DNA of 64,000 bases from Bugula neritina (Eukaryota; Bryozoa; Gymnolaemata; Cheilostomatida; Bugulidae): assembly GCA_964035545.1 (NCBI GenBank), contig OZ037772.1, positions 1,205,001-1,269,000 of the forward strand, given 5' to 3'. The notes beneath the pieces are model-generated. The model did no database searches. It saw nothing but the letters and a program-made list of their open reading frames with translations, and was not told the origin of the DNA. The translations under genes and the position numbers were made by a program. Positions 45,908 through 56,529 of this stretch are shown piece by piece; the first letter of the stretch is position 1, and the number at the start of each line of letters is the position of its first letter.

Positions 45908-47206
45908 AGTATATATTTTCCTAGAATGTTGTTTAGAGACATAAAAAAACTGCCTATGCACAACATACTTTGCATCTGTTTAGTATCTCGTAACAAGACA
46001 TAAAAAAATCAAAGCCAATTATAAGGCAAAAGACCATAATACTGTACTATCATTGGATAGTTCTTCATCAATAAACAGGTAGTCGCCAGTGGTGGATATG
46101 AACCCCTCCTAGATGTTTCTCGTACTTCTTCCTCAAAAAACATTTTCATTAAGCCAAAAAGAAATAACAATACACCTTTTTAGTTGACACTTTTTAATTT
46201 CTGACTGATATTTCACCTTATTTCCAATTATAATTAACTTTTAACCGGCACTTTTCTTTGTAGTAATTCCTACCCTTTAGACTGTGTACTTTGAAATGAG
46301 TCTGTTTTACTCGTTACATAAAGTATAGTTGCACTGGCTACAGGTTGACACAAAAGCAAGCCTATCTTGATAAAGTCATGCGCAAATGTAGAAACTACCG
46401 AGGAGTTTGTTCCTCATAATTAGAAATTGACAAATTATTTTTAATCCGTTTAAAAGCATCTGGTTAGGGAAGCATATGCCGTGTTCAATTTGTTATTCTA
46501 GCATTAACAATAACAGAATGCAATAATTATAAGTTTATGAAAGTAATTTGTTTTCTTTCTAATTACAAATATAATACTTTAGTATATATTGTAAATTTAT
46601 AAGGCTTGCATTAGGAATAACGCAGCTAAAACATCATTTTCCTTAAAGTCATAAAAATATATAAGTATAACATAATACACTATGCCAATAAACTTATTAA
46701 AGTACCAAGCAAGCTTAGCTAGTTTAAGAAAAATTACACTAGGTAAATTCCCATTGTTTATAGAATGCTTGCTGATATTAGCTTTTGATGTAATTAAAGT
46801 AAATTATTATTTATCTTTCTAGCTAAGGATTTCTTGCCGTAAGTTTTGTTTTTATGCGTGGAGAAATGTCGTAACAAACGAGTTAATTTTTTATAGCACA
46901 TAAAAATGTAATCTATAAGTCGAAGATATTTAAACTTAGCCATTAACTCATTTTAATTAGCAATGTAGCCTAAATCTAATACAATACAAAATATATACCA
47001 GTATATATAATATATTTTTACCATGCTGTTAATTACAGTATTTGTAAAACAAATTTTATGCTCATTAATTAAATGCAACAAATATTTATAAAATACTAAT
47101 AATGTTGAATAAATTAATTCAATAATTCCTTTTCTATTTAAATGGCTGCATAATTTCTTGCAAGGTTGTATAAAGGAGTTGTGGCCCACAACTTATTATG
47201 TGTTCA
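45908..47206 (-). mobile_element. Fold-back element, copy 2, one TIR missing
   Basis: Reverse complement of 16843-18145: the core (45908-46606) plus one 600-bp TIR (46607-47206) ending TGTTCA, then AT. The other TIR is absent, and the break is at the core/TIR boundary within a few bases. Confidence 0.8.
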
Positions 47207-47208
47207 AT

Positions 47209-49011
47209 TGCCACATATGTCTTAGGAAGAAGAAAACTCCCCAAAAATTCTTGGTTTGAAAATTCTAGTATAATTAAAATCACTTAATATATGTCTTTGA
47301 AATGCATTTTGCCACTCTGCAAAATTGCAGGAACAAATATTGCATGAAGTAATAAATGATTTATGAAGTAATTAACAAACCAATGTAAAAACTGTTGTTG
47401 TATATAGAACACAACATATTGATTTTCTTCAATTTCCACATCAAATCTATATATTCAATTATATCTAACCAATGCTAATAAACTAAACATGCATGCATAC
47501 AAATATTTGCATCATATGCAAGTAATATTAGCTAATTAGCAACTATAGCATTTTTTTCATTATCTTTATTGCTTGCATATGTCTAAGTATTATTAAAATA
47601 AGGTTTTTATTTGCAACTTTGCACCACAAATTACATAAAATCTAAAAACTTGAGTTGTGACATAGGGCTACCTATACACAAATAGACCTTCATAAAACTC
47701 TCAATGATTTTATTCAACTCATGTATGCAAAAGTTTTGCATTAAAACAATTCTTCTAAATCACCCTAGAGCAGGAAATTATTACAAAAACAGCTTCTCAT
47801 ATATAATCTTTCTCCAGATTAATTTTTTTTCCTGTATTTAAACTAACTTAGCAAGTGAAGATTGTGATATCACTCAGGTAATCACATATATATTATTCAT
47901 AGCTGTAATACTTTAGCAATGAATAGATCATGTTTAATTTCCACTCTACCTAGCAGTTTTTCAGAATTATAGAGCTATGTATATCGTGAAATTGGAATAG
48001 CCTAATAGTTTTACATGTGTTTATAGCTAGACAAATTAACTTAAAAAGCTTACAATAATTAGATGATATTTGCATTCTTTTGAAGGTTATGGTGAAGCTA
48101 CTGCAAAACTGGCCATTAGTTTAGCATAATATGCAATGCCACGCAAAAGCATGCCAAACAAGCAATGTTTATTTACCTTACCAGTGCAATTTTATCACCT
48201 TAAACACAAAAGCAAGTATAAAATACACATCCATATTAGATTAACTGTCAAGTTAAAAAAAGACAACATATATTCATGAGCTGGTTCTGTTTGCACAAGT
48301 ACAATTTAGACCAGCTTATTATTTAGATTGCCACAAAAATATGACGTAAAATATGTTTTTAATCATTATTTTGATATTCACTGGTTGAAGATATTTTTTA
48401 TATCCTAATATGTAAATATTGTACATAAATCTTAAAAATTAACTAGGTGAATAAGGAAAACTGCTAATTTTATGAAACTGTTATGTTAATAAAGACAATG
48501 GCTATCAACAAATCCCACCAGACCACAAACTAATTGTAAATACTAAAGCAATTATATAGTGCTATGTGTTGATCTAGCCTAGTCAATACACCACAAATAT
48601 GTATTATGACATACCACATTTTAAGTACTGGGTTACCATTTATTCTAATGGGTATTTGTTTAAACTGTTATATACAGCTTTTTGCACTACCAATATACAA
48701 GCCAGTTGTTATTCTGTCACTTTTTATCTACATCTCTTTTTAATGCCAGTTACTTGTTAGCTTCAGTACAAACAGCTAAACATTCTACTCTACAGCCAAT
48801 CTTACTGTTAACTCTTGTTTAACAATATTACAAGAATCTAAAAATTTGAGTGTGTTTTAAGTATAATATTCTATCATTATAACTTTTAAATGAAACAATA
48901 ATAATATGATAAATGCATTATAACTTTCTGACAAGTTTTTTTGCAAAGTATATGTTTTTGGAAAATAGTTTTACAACATTTGCTAGGAGCATTATATTTA
49001 TTCCTATCTAA
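47209..49011 (-). repeat. Segment R, copy 3
   Basis: Matches 22927-24645, and continues to match arm 1 (15118 down to 15041), which arm 2 lost. It ends abruptly at 49011 against integrase coding sequence. No gene. Confidence 0.85.
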
Positions 49012-50298
49012 GCTAGCAAGCATGGCCGCCCCACGGAAACCACTGGTCGACGCCGGCTGTACGCTGGTCGACCGTGGCAAGTAGTGGCGGTAGACCTCGT
49101 CGGGCCTATGCCGTTATCCGCCAGAGGAAACAACTGGATACTGGTGCTCACGGACCACTTTACCCGGTGGGCAGATGCTCTGGCTATTCCAGACGCCACC
49201 GCCCCCACGGTGGCCCGGACCCTGGACCAACATGTATTCTGTTACCTCGGTTTGCCCGAGCAGATACATACAGACCAGGGTGCCCAGTTCCAGTCCCAGC
49301 TCATGGGAGACCTCTGCCGGATATGGGGGGTGAACCAGAGTCGGACCACCCCATATCACCCGCAAGGGAACGGAGTCGTCGAGCGGAACAACAGGATGTT
49401 GGGTGACGCGCTCCGGAGCCTGCTGCTTGGTCGAGGTCAGGAAGAATGGGACGTGGTGCTGCCGCAGATCATGCGGGCTTACCGCAGCACACCACACTCC
49501 GCCACGCAGGAGACCCCAAACTTCCTGATGTTAGGCCGGGAGACGCGGATCCCGGAACACCTGACGTACCATGTTCCTGCCCCCGAGTCACCGGTACACG
49601 AATATGTGGAGGGTCTGATGGACATCATGGGCAAAGCTCATGATGCGCTGCGCACACAGCAGTGGCAGACCCGCACCGAGGACTCAGAGGAGCCCCCGTT
49701 GTACCAAGTGGGAGACTGGGTCTGGATGGTGAGTTACCGTAGGCGGCGTGGACAGTCGGCTAAGCTTCAGCCCAAGTTCGTCGGCCCCTACTGCGTAGTA
49801 GAGGTGCTGCCCAACCACACATACCGTGTGGAGCGCTCTGGACAGGTCTCTGTCCAGAGCGAGCAGCGCCTCAAACCTTACCATGCCAGCCCAGACGCGG
49901 TGGGTCAGGCTTCACCCCTCTTGGAGCCCCACCATCAGCCCAACCGTCGTGGACGGGCCACCCGGCCCCGTGAGGTGGAGATCATGGTCCCCAGGGAGGC
50001 AGACCAGGAGCAAGCCGCCCTGATAGAGCAGCTGGAGCGACAGCAGAGAGCGGAGCGGGAGCAGGAACAGCAGCAAGCCCTTGGCTCACAACCCTTCCCG
50101 GGGGAGGACACCCCCACCCCCGTACGGGGTGAAGACGGGGACCCCCCTACCAGGGTAGCCCAGGAGCCACCAACACCACCAGAGTCTGTTCCACTTGAGA
50201 GGAGCCAGCGGCCAAGAAGACCTCCCAGGTACCTGGCAGACTATGCTGTAGGACACCTGGAGGGGCCCCCTCCTGAGGAAGACCCCCCCCCACACTGA
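49012..50298 (+). CDS. pol: Pol of family B, integrase part
   Basis: The frame is open from the joint (ASKHGRPTETTG, the end of the HHCC region) to TGA at 50298. The integrase core has VAVDLVGPMPL, TDQGAQFQSQ and VVERNNRMLG, giving the D, D and E residues at the same spacing as family A. A GPY/F-type module (KFVGPYCVV) follows. The tail is rich in Q, E and P and ends near SQRPRRPPRYLADY, matching the family A tail in kind. Protease, RT, RNase H and the zinc domain are missing, so the protein cannot work alone. The context is cut at the 5' side and the remaining frame shows no damage. Confidence 0.92.
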   Translation, partial: ASKHGRPTETTGRRRLYAGRPWQVVAVDLVGPMPLSARGNNWILVLTDHFTRWADALAIPDATAPTVARTLDQHVFCYLGLPEQIHTDQGAQFQSQLMGDLCRIWGVNQSRTTPYHPQGNGVVERNNRMLGDALRSLLLGRGQEEWDVVLPQIMRAYRSTPHSATQETPNFLMLGRETRIPEHLTYHVPAPESPVHEYVEGLMDIMGKAHDALRTQQWQTRTEDSEEPPLYQVGDWVWMVSYRRRRGQSAKLQPKFVGPYCVVEVLPNHTYRVERSGQVSVQSEQRLKPYHASPDAVGQASPLLEPHHQPNRRGRATRPREVEIMVPREADQEQAALIEQLERQQRAEREQEQQQALGSQPFPGEDTPTPVRGEDGDPPTRVAQEPPTPPESVPLERSQRPRRPPRYLADYAVGHLEGPPPEEDPPPH

Positions 50299-50362
50299 CT
50301 GCCACCCCATCTTGGTTGGGAATTCCCTCCATCACCCCGGAGAATTCCACCAAGAAGAAGAA

Positions 50363-51832
50363 ATGGCCGACCGAATTTCGGAAGACACTCGATTACGCGA
50401 GTTGTCTCCTCGAAATCCGGGGGAAATTCCCACGAGCCACGCGACTCGGGCTTCAGCAGGTAAAACTTCTGAAGCACGAGGTTCGGCCATTTCTCATTCT
50501 GACTTCACACAGCTCGCACGGCAGTTGCAACTCAAACTAAATTCTGATTCTAATACTCATTTTGATTTTACCACTATTCTCCGTACGCTATCAGCGGCTA
50601 TGGGGATCACTCTACCAGATACACAATCAGGTATTTCTTCTAGATTAGATCCTCCAGTTGCGGAGTCTAATCAAACTACAGTAGACTGGTCTTTACTAGA
50701 TTTACTTGGTTCTGATATCTTAGGACCGGAGGCCGAGATGGATCTCGGAGATGACTCTGCCATTGATACATTGTTGAATCACGATGTAGGCTCAGTCAAT
50801 TTCTGCGATACACCTCGGCCCTCGGTTTTTAACTTATCTCCATTCACACCTGTGCCAAATTTCGGCGATAGTGAGACCGGCTTCTCACAGCCTCTACTAT
50901 CTATTCTAGAGGAGCGAATGGACGTTGAGGAGGCCAGTCGGTCCGACTCCCCTCCCCCACCGGGCCTTGCTTCGGCTTCTACCAGCCAGCAGGCCGTCAC
51001 CTCCTCCACAGAGGTGTGTTCCGCCATGGTTGGCCCTGACCCCAAACCGGTCGAGCTTCAGCTCACGGCCGGGGAGGAGCAGGGCATCCTACACGGCGAC
51101 CACCTGCCAGCAGAAGAAGATGCCTCCCCAATACTGGCCCTGCCTCGGGCCCTGGTCGCCCGCCAGTATTGGGTGACTGGACCCACCAACCTAAAAATTG
51201 GTGATGCTTGCGGTGAGCCGGGCAACCGCATCTGCCATGAGTGTAAGAGGAAATTCTCCTCTGCACGGCGGTTGCGCGTACACGCCCCTCAGCATTACAT
51301 CAACGTGTTTTGCCCGTGTGGGGAGTTCTCCTACCAGAGAGACTATGTGTTGAGACATCAGCGCATAGCTCACTGCCACACGGGCTACACGTTTGCTGTA
51401 GACCAGGCCTCCTTTCCCGAATTTTGGGACCTGGTGCTGCCACACGTGGCGGATCCCCACAAACGGGCTGCTCTCGCCCTGGGATTCCCCGCGTGTAGGC
51501 CTGTTCGGGAGGAAGAAGGGGAGCCCGCCGCGACACCCCAACCGGCAGCCACCCAGCCACTTCGGGTCATGCTGGCACGGGTCGGACCAGGTGCCAGGGC
51601 CGATTCATCGGACCTGGGCCCCCGACCCTCGGCGGCGGGCGAGAAGCAGACGCACCGCCAGCGACGTCCTGCCCGTGGTACTACCGACCGCCCTAGGCAC
51701 CAGACGTCAGCTCAGTTGGCAGAGGAGGTTCACCAGTTACGCCGGCAGCTCCGCAGATATGAAGAGGAGCTGGGGCAACTCCGGAGACGAGTTAGCCGCC
51801 TGGAGCGGGGTCGATCTGGCGACCGCCGCTGA
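50363..51832 (+). CDS. ORF3 of family B: two zinc fingers plus coiled coil
   Basis: 489 residues from an ATG in a good context (GAAGAAATGG), 64 nt after the pol stop. The N-terminal 280 residues are acidic and Ser/Pro-rich without a recognised domain. The zinc region follows near 51233-51380: finger 1 is C-x2-C-x12-H-x4-H (CHECKRKF start), and finger 2 is C-x-C-x12-H with a distal H or C (CPCG start). A conserved segment with FPEF follows, as in family A. After a basic linker the last 50 residues form a strong coiled coil (QLAEEVHQLRRQLRRYEEEL). The order finger-finger-PEF-basic-coil matches family A, so the two are homologous. Here the ORF has its own ATG, although splicing cannot be excluded. 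Function unknown. Confidence 0.85.
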   Translation: MADRISEDTRLRELSPRNPGEIPTSHATRASAGKTSEARGSAISHSDFTQLARQLQLKLNSDSNTHFDFTTILRTLSAAMGITLPDTQSGISSRLDPPVAESNQTTVDWSLLDLLGSDILGPEAEMDLGDDSAIDTLLNHDVGSVNFCDTPRPSVFNLSPFTPVPNFGDSETGFSQPLLSILEERMDVEEASRSDSPPPPGLASASTSQQAVTSSTEVCSAMVGPDPKPVELQLTAGEEQGILHGDHLPAEEDASPILALPRALVARQYWVTGPTNLKIGDACGEPGNRICHECKRKFSSARRLRVHAPQHYINVFCPCGEFSYQRDYVLRHQRIAHCHTGYTFAVDQASFPEFWDLVLPHVADPHKRAALALGFPACRPVREEEGEPAATPQPAATQPLRVMLARVGPGARADSSDLGPRPSAAGEKQTHRQRRPARGTTDRPRHQTSAQLAEEVHQLRRQLRRYEEELGQLRRRVSRLERGRSGDRR

Positions 51833-52103
51833 GACTATTTGTGTAGTTTTTTTTTCTTTTCTTTTCTACTCTTGTTCTTTGTTGTTTATTATATGTGTGT
51901 AAGTGCTTCATGTAATGCATGTACCTATTCATGCTCTGTTTTTCTTGTGTGTGCACAAATCTTCCCTGTTTTTTTTTGTGTTATCATTGTATTATTACTA
52001 TCACTGCATGTTTACCATATTTTTTTTTCGTGTGTTGCTTTCAACTGTGTGTTTTATTGTCGTGTCATTCCCTGTTGTGTGTTTGTGTTGTGTACGCCTC
52101 TTT
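51833..52103 (+). other. T- and TG-rich 3' untranslated stretch of family B
   Basis: Runs of T and TGTGTG between the ORF3 stop and the polypurine tract. Frames here are low-complexity. Confidence 0.6.
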
Positions 52104-52131
52104 ATCGGAAAGCATGCTTTCCGATGGGGGG
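52104..52131 (+). promoter_or_regulatory. Perfect palindrome and polypurine tract of family B
   Basis: 52104-52125 is a 22-nt perfect palindrome (half ATCGGAAAGCA), directly followed by GGGGGG (52126-52131) and the LTR start TGTGTGTGG. Same arrangement as family A. Confidence 0.75.
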
Positions 52132-52460
52132 TGTGTGTGGTAAATTTATGTTGTGTGTGTGTGTCCTTTGTTGCCGAGATCGGTACTTCGGTCCTCCGAA
52201 ACACCGATATGCCGATTCTCGGCATATCGGAATACCGAAGTACCGAAATGCCGGATTCGGTATTTCGGGTCTCCGATCTCGGCAAACAAAGGAATGTCTT
52301 TGTCCTGCATGTATATAAAAGCCAGCGAGTTCCAGTATAGTTCAGTCTACTACTGGAGCTCGCTGGATAAAGACCATTGATTCACTCGGACTATACTACA
52401 ATAAAGATTATCTACATTCTACCTTATTTCTCGCCTTGTTTCTCATACAAGCATGTAACA
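52132..52460 (+). repeat. 3' LTR of Gypsy B
   Basis: TGTGTGTGG...ATGTAACA, about 329 bp. TATATAAAA at 52312-52320 is a clear TATA box, and AATAAA at 52400-52405 a polyadenylation signal. The right flank begins GCAC. The start is uncertain by up to 4 bp because of the TG repeat. Confidence 0.85.
52164..52293 (+). promoter_or_regulatory. Nested CGG-rich inverted repeats in the LTR U3
   Basis: The outer arms TCCTTTGTTGCCGAGATCGG (52164-52183) and its inverse with one extra T (52273-52293) enclose an inner 12-bp stem CCGATATGCCGA with loop TTC (52204-52230). Several CGGTACTTCGG-type half-sites lie between. About 130 bp, just upstream of the TATA box. Confidence 0.8.
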
Positions 52461-52506
52461 GCACTAGTTTCATTCACAATCCACAAAACTATCACAATAG
52501 AGCACA

Positions 52507-54400
52507 TCTATTGGGCACTCCGTCTAATACGCTCTTGTGCTTTAATTGATGTTTCAGAATACACGTCAAACACTACATCAACCCTTGTATATCCTTTGCC
52601 ACATTCAAGAAATATTTCCAACATCTTCAGAGCATAGCTATAAAAAGTGCCTGATGTTTTTGTCGAGTGAAGTATGCACATACCATCAATAATGATCGAT
52701 TTGTTGGTGGACAGTTGACTATCATCATTAGAGACCCTGTTTCCAAGATATTTCTGTTCCAAAATATGCATTAGTTGCAATTTGCATGTTTTTCTCATCT
52801 GTCCGTTTTCAGTAAATAGAGCAAGAGGGATGGGACCAATTTCTTTCTCTAGAACTGTATGCAAATCTTTGGCACTTTTGGCACTTATGAGGTTTAGCAA
52901 ATGATATTTTAGGAACATTTGGTTTAATGGCCGGTTGAAGTGATTTAGCCACAAAGTCAAAGGAAGGGATTTTAAGCCGGTGAATAGCAGTGTAAAATGG
53001 TTTTATTGTATTCAAAAGTCTATCTTGAAAAAACTTTTGAGCCATTTCTCCTCCCTGAGCCATAGCAGTCACTATTGACAAGGAGGTCTCCGCATCGGGA
53101 CTTACTCCAGTAGCAATATTAATAAGTTCAGTTGAATTATTGCTAAACAACTCAACATCAAACTGCTGCAATGTAAAAAGAATTGCTTGTATATCAATCT
53201 CATCCGTCATAGTTGTAAGGATTGTGTCTTCCTTGTGTAGTGTTAATGACTGTGAGGCTATTTGGCAAAAATCCTTTTGCAAAGAAAGCAGCTGGGCTCC
53301 GATATGACTAGTTAAGAACCATTTTGTCCGAGCTTCTTCATGGTTGCTAATGCCAATAATGCCTCCAGATGTTTTACTGTCTCGGTTCAAAGTTTGCTCC
53401 AAGACCTGATCTGGAGCCATACCTGCAATTTTTTTTCCTGTCCTGTTTATGGTGAATGAACCCTTTGCAAACATTCCATAAACTTCTGGAGCAGATTCAG
53501 GCAAATTTAGCATATCAATAAGGTATATAGGCAGCCACCTTGAATAGTATGTGCGATCATACGCAAAAAATACTGGTAGCATTGCCTGCATACTGTCCAT
53601 ATATAATTGCCAGTTGCCACTACGCTCAGCTCGAATAAATCCCAACATGGCTTCTACTGCATGAAGGTAGGAATTCCAGAACATTGAAAGGTTAGATTTT
53701 AATTTAGTATCAGAATCAAGCTTTTTATAACAGTAGCAACTTTATCTGCGACCGTGGTCCATTCACGTAAGTTATCATCAATAGAAATATTATGAGAATC
53801 TAATGGGTCAAACTGATCATTTTCTTGGAGCCATTCCGAAAGAGATTTTAGTTTCTGCCTTGATATTGCCTCATACAAAATCTTGTGCGCCCGTACACCT
53901 CTGTTATAATGCTTACCACATAGCACCTGTTTCACTGTAACTTCAGAATATATATCACTGTGTACAAGAACTTGGGCGAGGCCGCTTGATTTTACCATTT
54001 TGCCAAGTGCTGCCATGTAATTCATCAAGATATGAAAACCGCCCATTTGAATTATTGTGTTTGAAAATTCAGTTGGTTTGTTCCATTGAATCTCTTTGGC
54101 AATCTTGTAAATAGCTTGGTCAAATGTAATTACTGAATGTTTCTGATTTAAAACTTTCATAGTTTTCTTTAGCTGCAGAAGGATTGTATAAATTGTTGAT
54201 GGATCTGTTGATGGTGCATTAATCATTGGGCAATACCCAATGACTGATCTTTTATTATCTTCTGTGGCAACCAAATTTCTTACATTAAAGCTACTCCAGC
54301 TGGGGCAGTTACGTGTAGAAGGACTTATGTCCAATTGAAATAGTTTGATTGGGGCAAGTCTTGCCAATAGCCACACTTTTTCATATTCAGCAATGTCTCT
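52507..54400 (-). pseudogene. Fragment of a large uncharacterised multicopy protein gene
   Basis: Three reverse-strand frames make one protein in order: 54376-53699 (SPSTRNCPSWSSFNVRN, then YCPMINAPSTDPST and KHYNRGVRAHK), 53684-52809 (YLHAVEAMLGFIRAERSGNW, then DRTYYSRWLPIY) and 52960-52508 (SIIIDGM, then RVDVVFDVYSETSIK). I recognise this as a family common in aquatic invertebrates and fish, often annotated only as uncharacterised and sometimes ending in a CXC cysteine-rich domain. I do not know its function. The first frameshift lies in an A5 run near 53727; the second is near 52900. The C-terminal end is missing: the frame stops 47 bp from the Gypsy B LTR, and the N-terminus is missing too. 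Confidence 0.6.
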
Positions 54401-54643
54401 TGACTAAGTTTTGTGATAAAATATGATTTTGAGAGCAACGCAGATGTGATTTTAACAGCATGTAAATGCAAAAAAGCAGGCTGTAAGAGTAAAGCATGCA
54501 AATGCAAGCGCCTGATGATGAAATGCTGTAGTTTATGTGAATGTTTCGATTGCAACAACAAAAGTGGCCAGTCTTTTTTTTCAAACAAAGAGCCTGATTA
54601 TGATGATGATGGCAACAAACACAGTTCTGATGAAGAATTATAA
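54398..54643 (+). pseudogene. Detached CXC cysteine-rich C-terminal segment
   Basis: The frame has no ATG and reads CKCKKAGCKSKACKCK, then CCSLCECFDCNN, followed by an acidic tail and a stop. The C-x-C...C...C-x-C spacing is of the tesmin/TSO1 CXC type, which binds zinc and DNA in known proteins. It lies head to head with the fragment at 52507-54400, on the other strand. If it is the C-terminal end of that family, it has been inverted relative to the rest. Confidence 0.5.
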
Positions 54644-54659
54644 TATATTTAATTTGGTA

Positions 54660-55755
54660 TATAAACGCTAGAGATAACAAAACTTTGTAATAAAGCTTGA
54701 TCTATTGTAAATTAAAATTTTAAATACTATCTTATTTATAAATAAATACAATTACAAATGTCTACTAATATCTGATATAAAAGAGCATAGTAATTGCTTG
54801 TGATGCTGAAATCATAATATTACTTTTTTATGAACCATATTTTATGTTACTATACTTATGGATAAAAAAATCGAATATTAGTGGTCTGTTAATTATTGCT
54901 GACACTCAATTTATACAGTAAATATTGAATATTAATACGTACTTAATAGTATTGACCGTAATCAATTATTCAAAATAAGTCAATAAGCTAATATAAATAC
55001 ACTAAGAATACATTTTTATCATGCTGATGTTGTTCCTATCAACAAAGAGCAATATTATTGGGTAGAAATGCAATAATTTATAACGGAGGAGATAACTCCC
55101 GTTTTATGTTTTTTATTTGTCATGGTTGGGAAAGATGTTATATAGTTCAGAATGTAATGAAAACCGGAGAGCATTATTAGAACACAATAGAGTATTTTCA
55201 TACCAAAAATCAACATTCTAAATGCTAGAACAGAAAAGTAGCAGTTTAGAGAATATCCGGTATATGCAAAAAAGTAGTTTGTCATATTATAGGCTCCGCC
55301 CACTTTTTTTATTTTTGGTCAAAACTTTTGTTAGAGAAAGTTTCATATGTGTACAACATTCCTTGAAAATATTTTTAATGTCAAACTTAAACTGCTCAGA
55401 AAATTAAATATTTAGAGTTCCATAGTCCCCCCTTGAAAAATGCGGAACCCCTGTATATCCACCCCTCTCACGAGAGAACCCCCCCAGATACAAAAAAGGT
55501 ACTTGCAGATCTGAGATCAGTAGAATGTTGGCTTTGCAGTGATATATAGCAACAAAGGTTAGTATTGATGTGCTCCACCCGCCCATTTTTGCATGTTGGC
55601 ACCCCCACTAGCAGAGTGTTAACAAAGGAAGCCACTTCTAACAACTGCATGTCTGTTGAGAATAGCTCACTGCGGCCAGCTAAAGACTATGTCCAGCTAT
55701 TATACACACTTTAGTCACAAATAATCAATTATATTTCAACTGCAACATGCAAGGA
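54660..55755. other. AT-rich intergenic sequence, no gene seen
   Basis: Short frames only. 55425-55620 is richer in C and has runs such as AACCCCCCCAGATAC, without a recognised feature. Confidence 0.6.
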
Positions 55756-55764
55756 TTTGGTAAC

Positions 55765-56036
55765 ATACATTAGCCCTGGCGATATGTTTTCTCATCTTGA
55801 TAATATCCCATTGTTGAAAGGCTATCATTCGCTCCTTTTTAGCGACAAGTGCATTAGCAGCTTCCAGTTCAATTTTCAGTTTGTCATTGATGCTCTCTGC
55901 ATCTGCCATGGAGTCACTAATCTGCTACATAGACACCTACTGCTTGGCCAATTCTTTCTGAACTGTGAACTGCCTCACAGTTGAGGCTTTTCAACTTGTC
56001 CTGCAACTGGCCAATTTCTTCTCGTAGAGTTCCGGA
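55765..56036 (-). pseudogene. Coiled-coil exon remnant
   Basis: On the reverse strand, after an AAAACAG acceptor, the sequence encodes TSGTLREEIGQLQDKLKSLN. After a frame change it continues with DSMADAESINDKLKIELEAA and ALVAKKERMIAFQQWDIIK, all heptad-like. A 7-bp tandem duplication (CAGTTCA twice) near 55964-55977 shifts the frame, and two stops (TAG) follow. It resembles an exon or retrocopy of a long coiled-coil protein. Not identified further. Confidence 0.45.
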
Positions 56037-56294
56037 AGTCTGTTTTTCAACAAAAAGCTGTGTTCACAGGTCACATGACTCTATCTACAGAAATGCACTC
56101 ACAATACACAATGTTATATCTGTTATATATGTACTAATTGCCTCTTTATATTGGAAACATGGTTCTTTTACTGCATAACCAATTGTAAAACAACGCTGAT
56201 GTTTCAAACTCAGCGCGCTTAGCACATTTAAAAATCATATGAAAAAAACGGGACATTTTCAAATTGATGTATGTTGGTTGGCTGAACAGTTTAG

Positions 56295-56296
<2 letters not shown>

Positions 56297-56371
<75 letters not shown>
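56297..56371 (+). repeat. (TA)n microsatellite
   Basis: About 37 uninterrupted TA units. Confidence 0.98.
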
Positions 56372-56373
<2 letters not shown>

Positions 56374-56522
56374 GCAAGTATATAGTGTAAGTATACTGTG
56401 TAGGTATATAGTGTAGGTATACTGCGTAGGTATATAGTGTAAGTATACTGTGTAGGTATGTAGTGTAAGTATGTAGTGTAAGTATATACAGTAAGTATAC
56501 AGTATAAGTATACAGTGTAATT
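56372..56522 (+). repeat. 13-bp minisatellite
   Basis: About eleven copies of GTAGGTATAYWGT directly after the (TA)n run. The reverse-strand frame with repeated YTYTVYLHYI is a by-product. Confidence 0.9.
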
Positions 56523-56529
56523 ATCAAAG

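Larger units (their letters stand above)
49012..52460 (+). mobile_element. Ty3/Gypsy retrotransposon family B, 5'-truncated
   Basis: It starts inside integrase between the zinc domain and the catalytic core and runs to a 3' LTR. It is related to family A but clearly divergent, with a longer ORF3 and a different LTR. LTR elements do not normally lose 5' ends on insertion, so the joint with segment R at 49011 is a rearrangement or deletion breakpoint. Confidence 0.92.

Noticed and set aside
51839-52380. Overlapping Cys/Phe-rich frames after ORF3 of family B
   Set aside because: They come from T-rich and TG-rich sequence and from the LTR palindromes.
56291-56527. Tyr/Leu/Ile repeat frame on the reverse strand
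   Set aside because: Translation of the (TA)n and 13-bp repeats.
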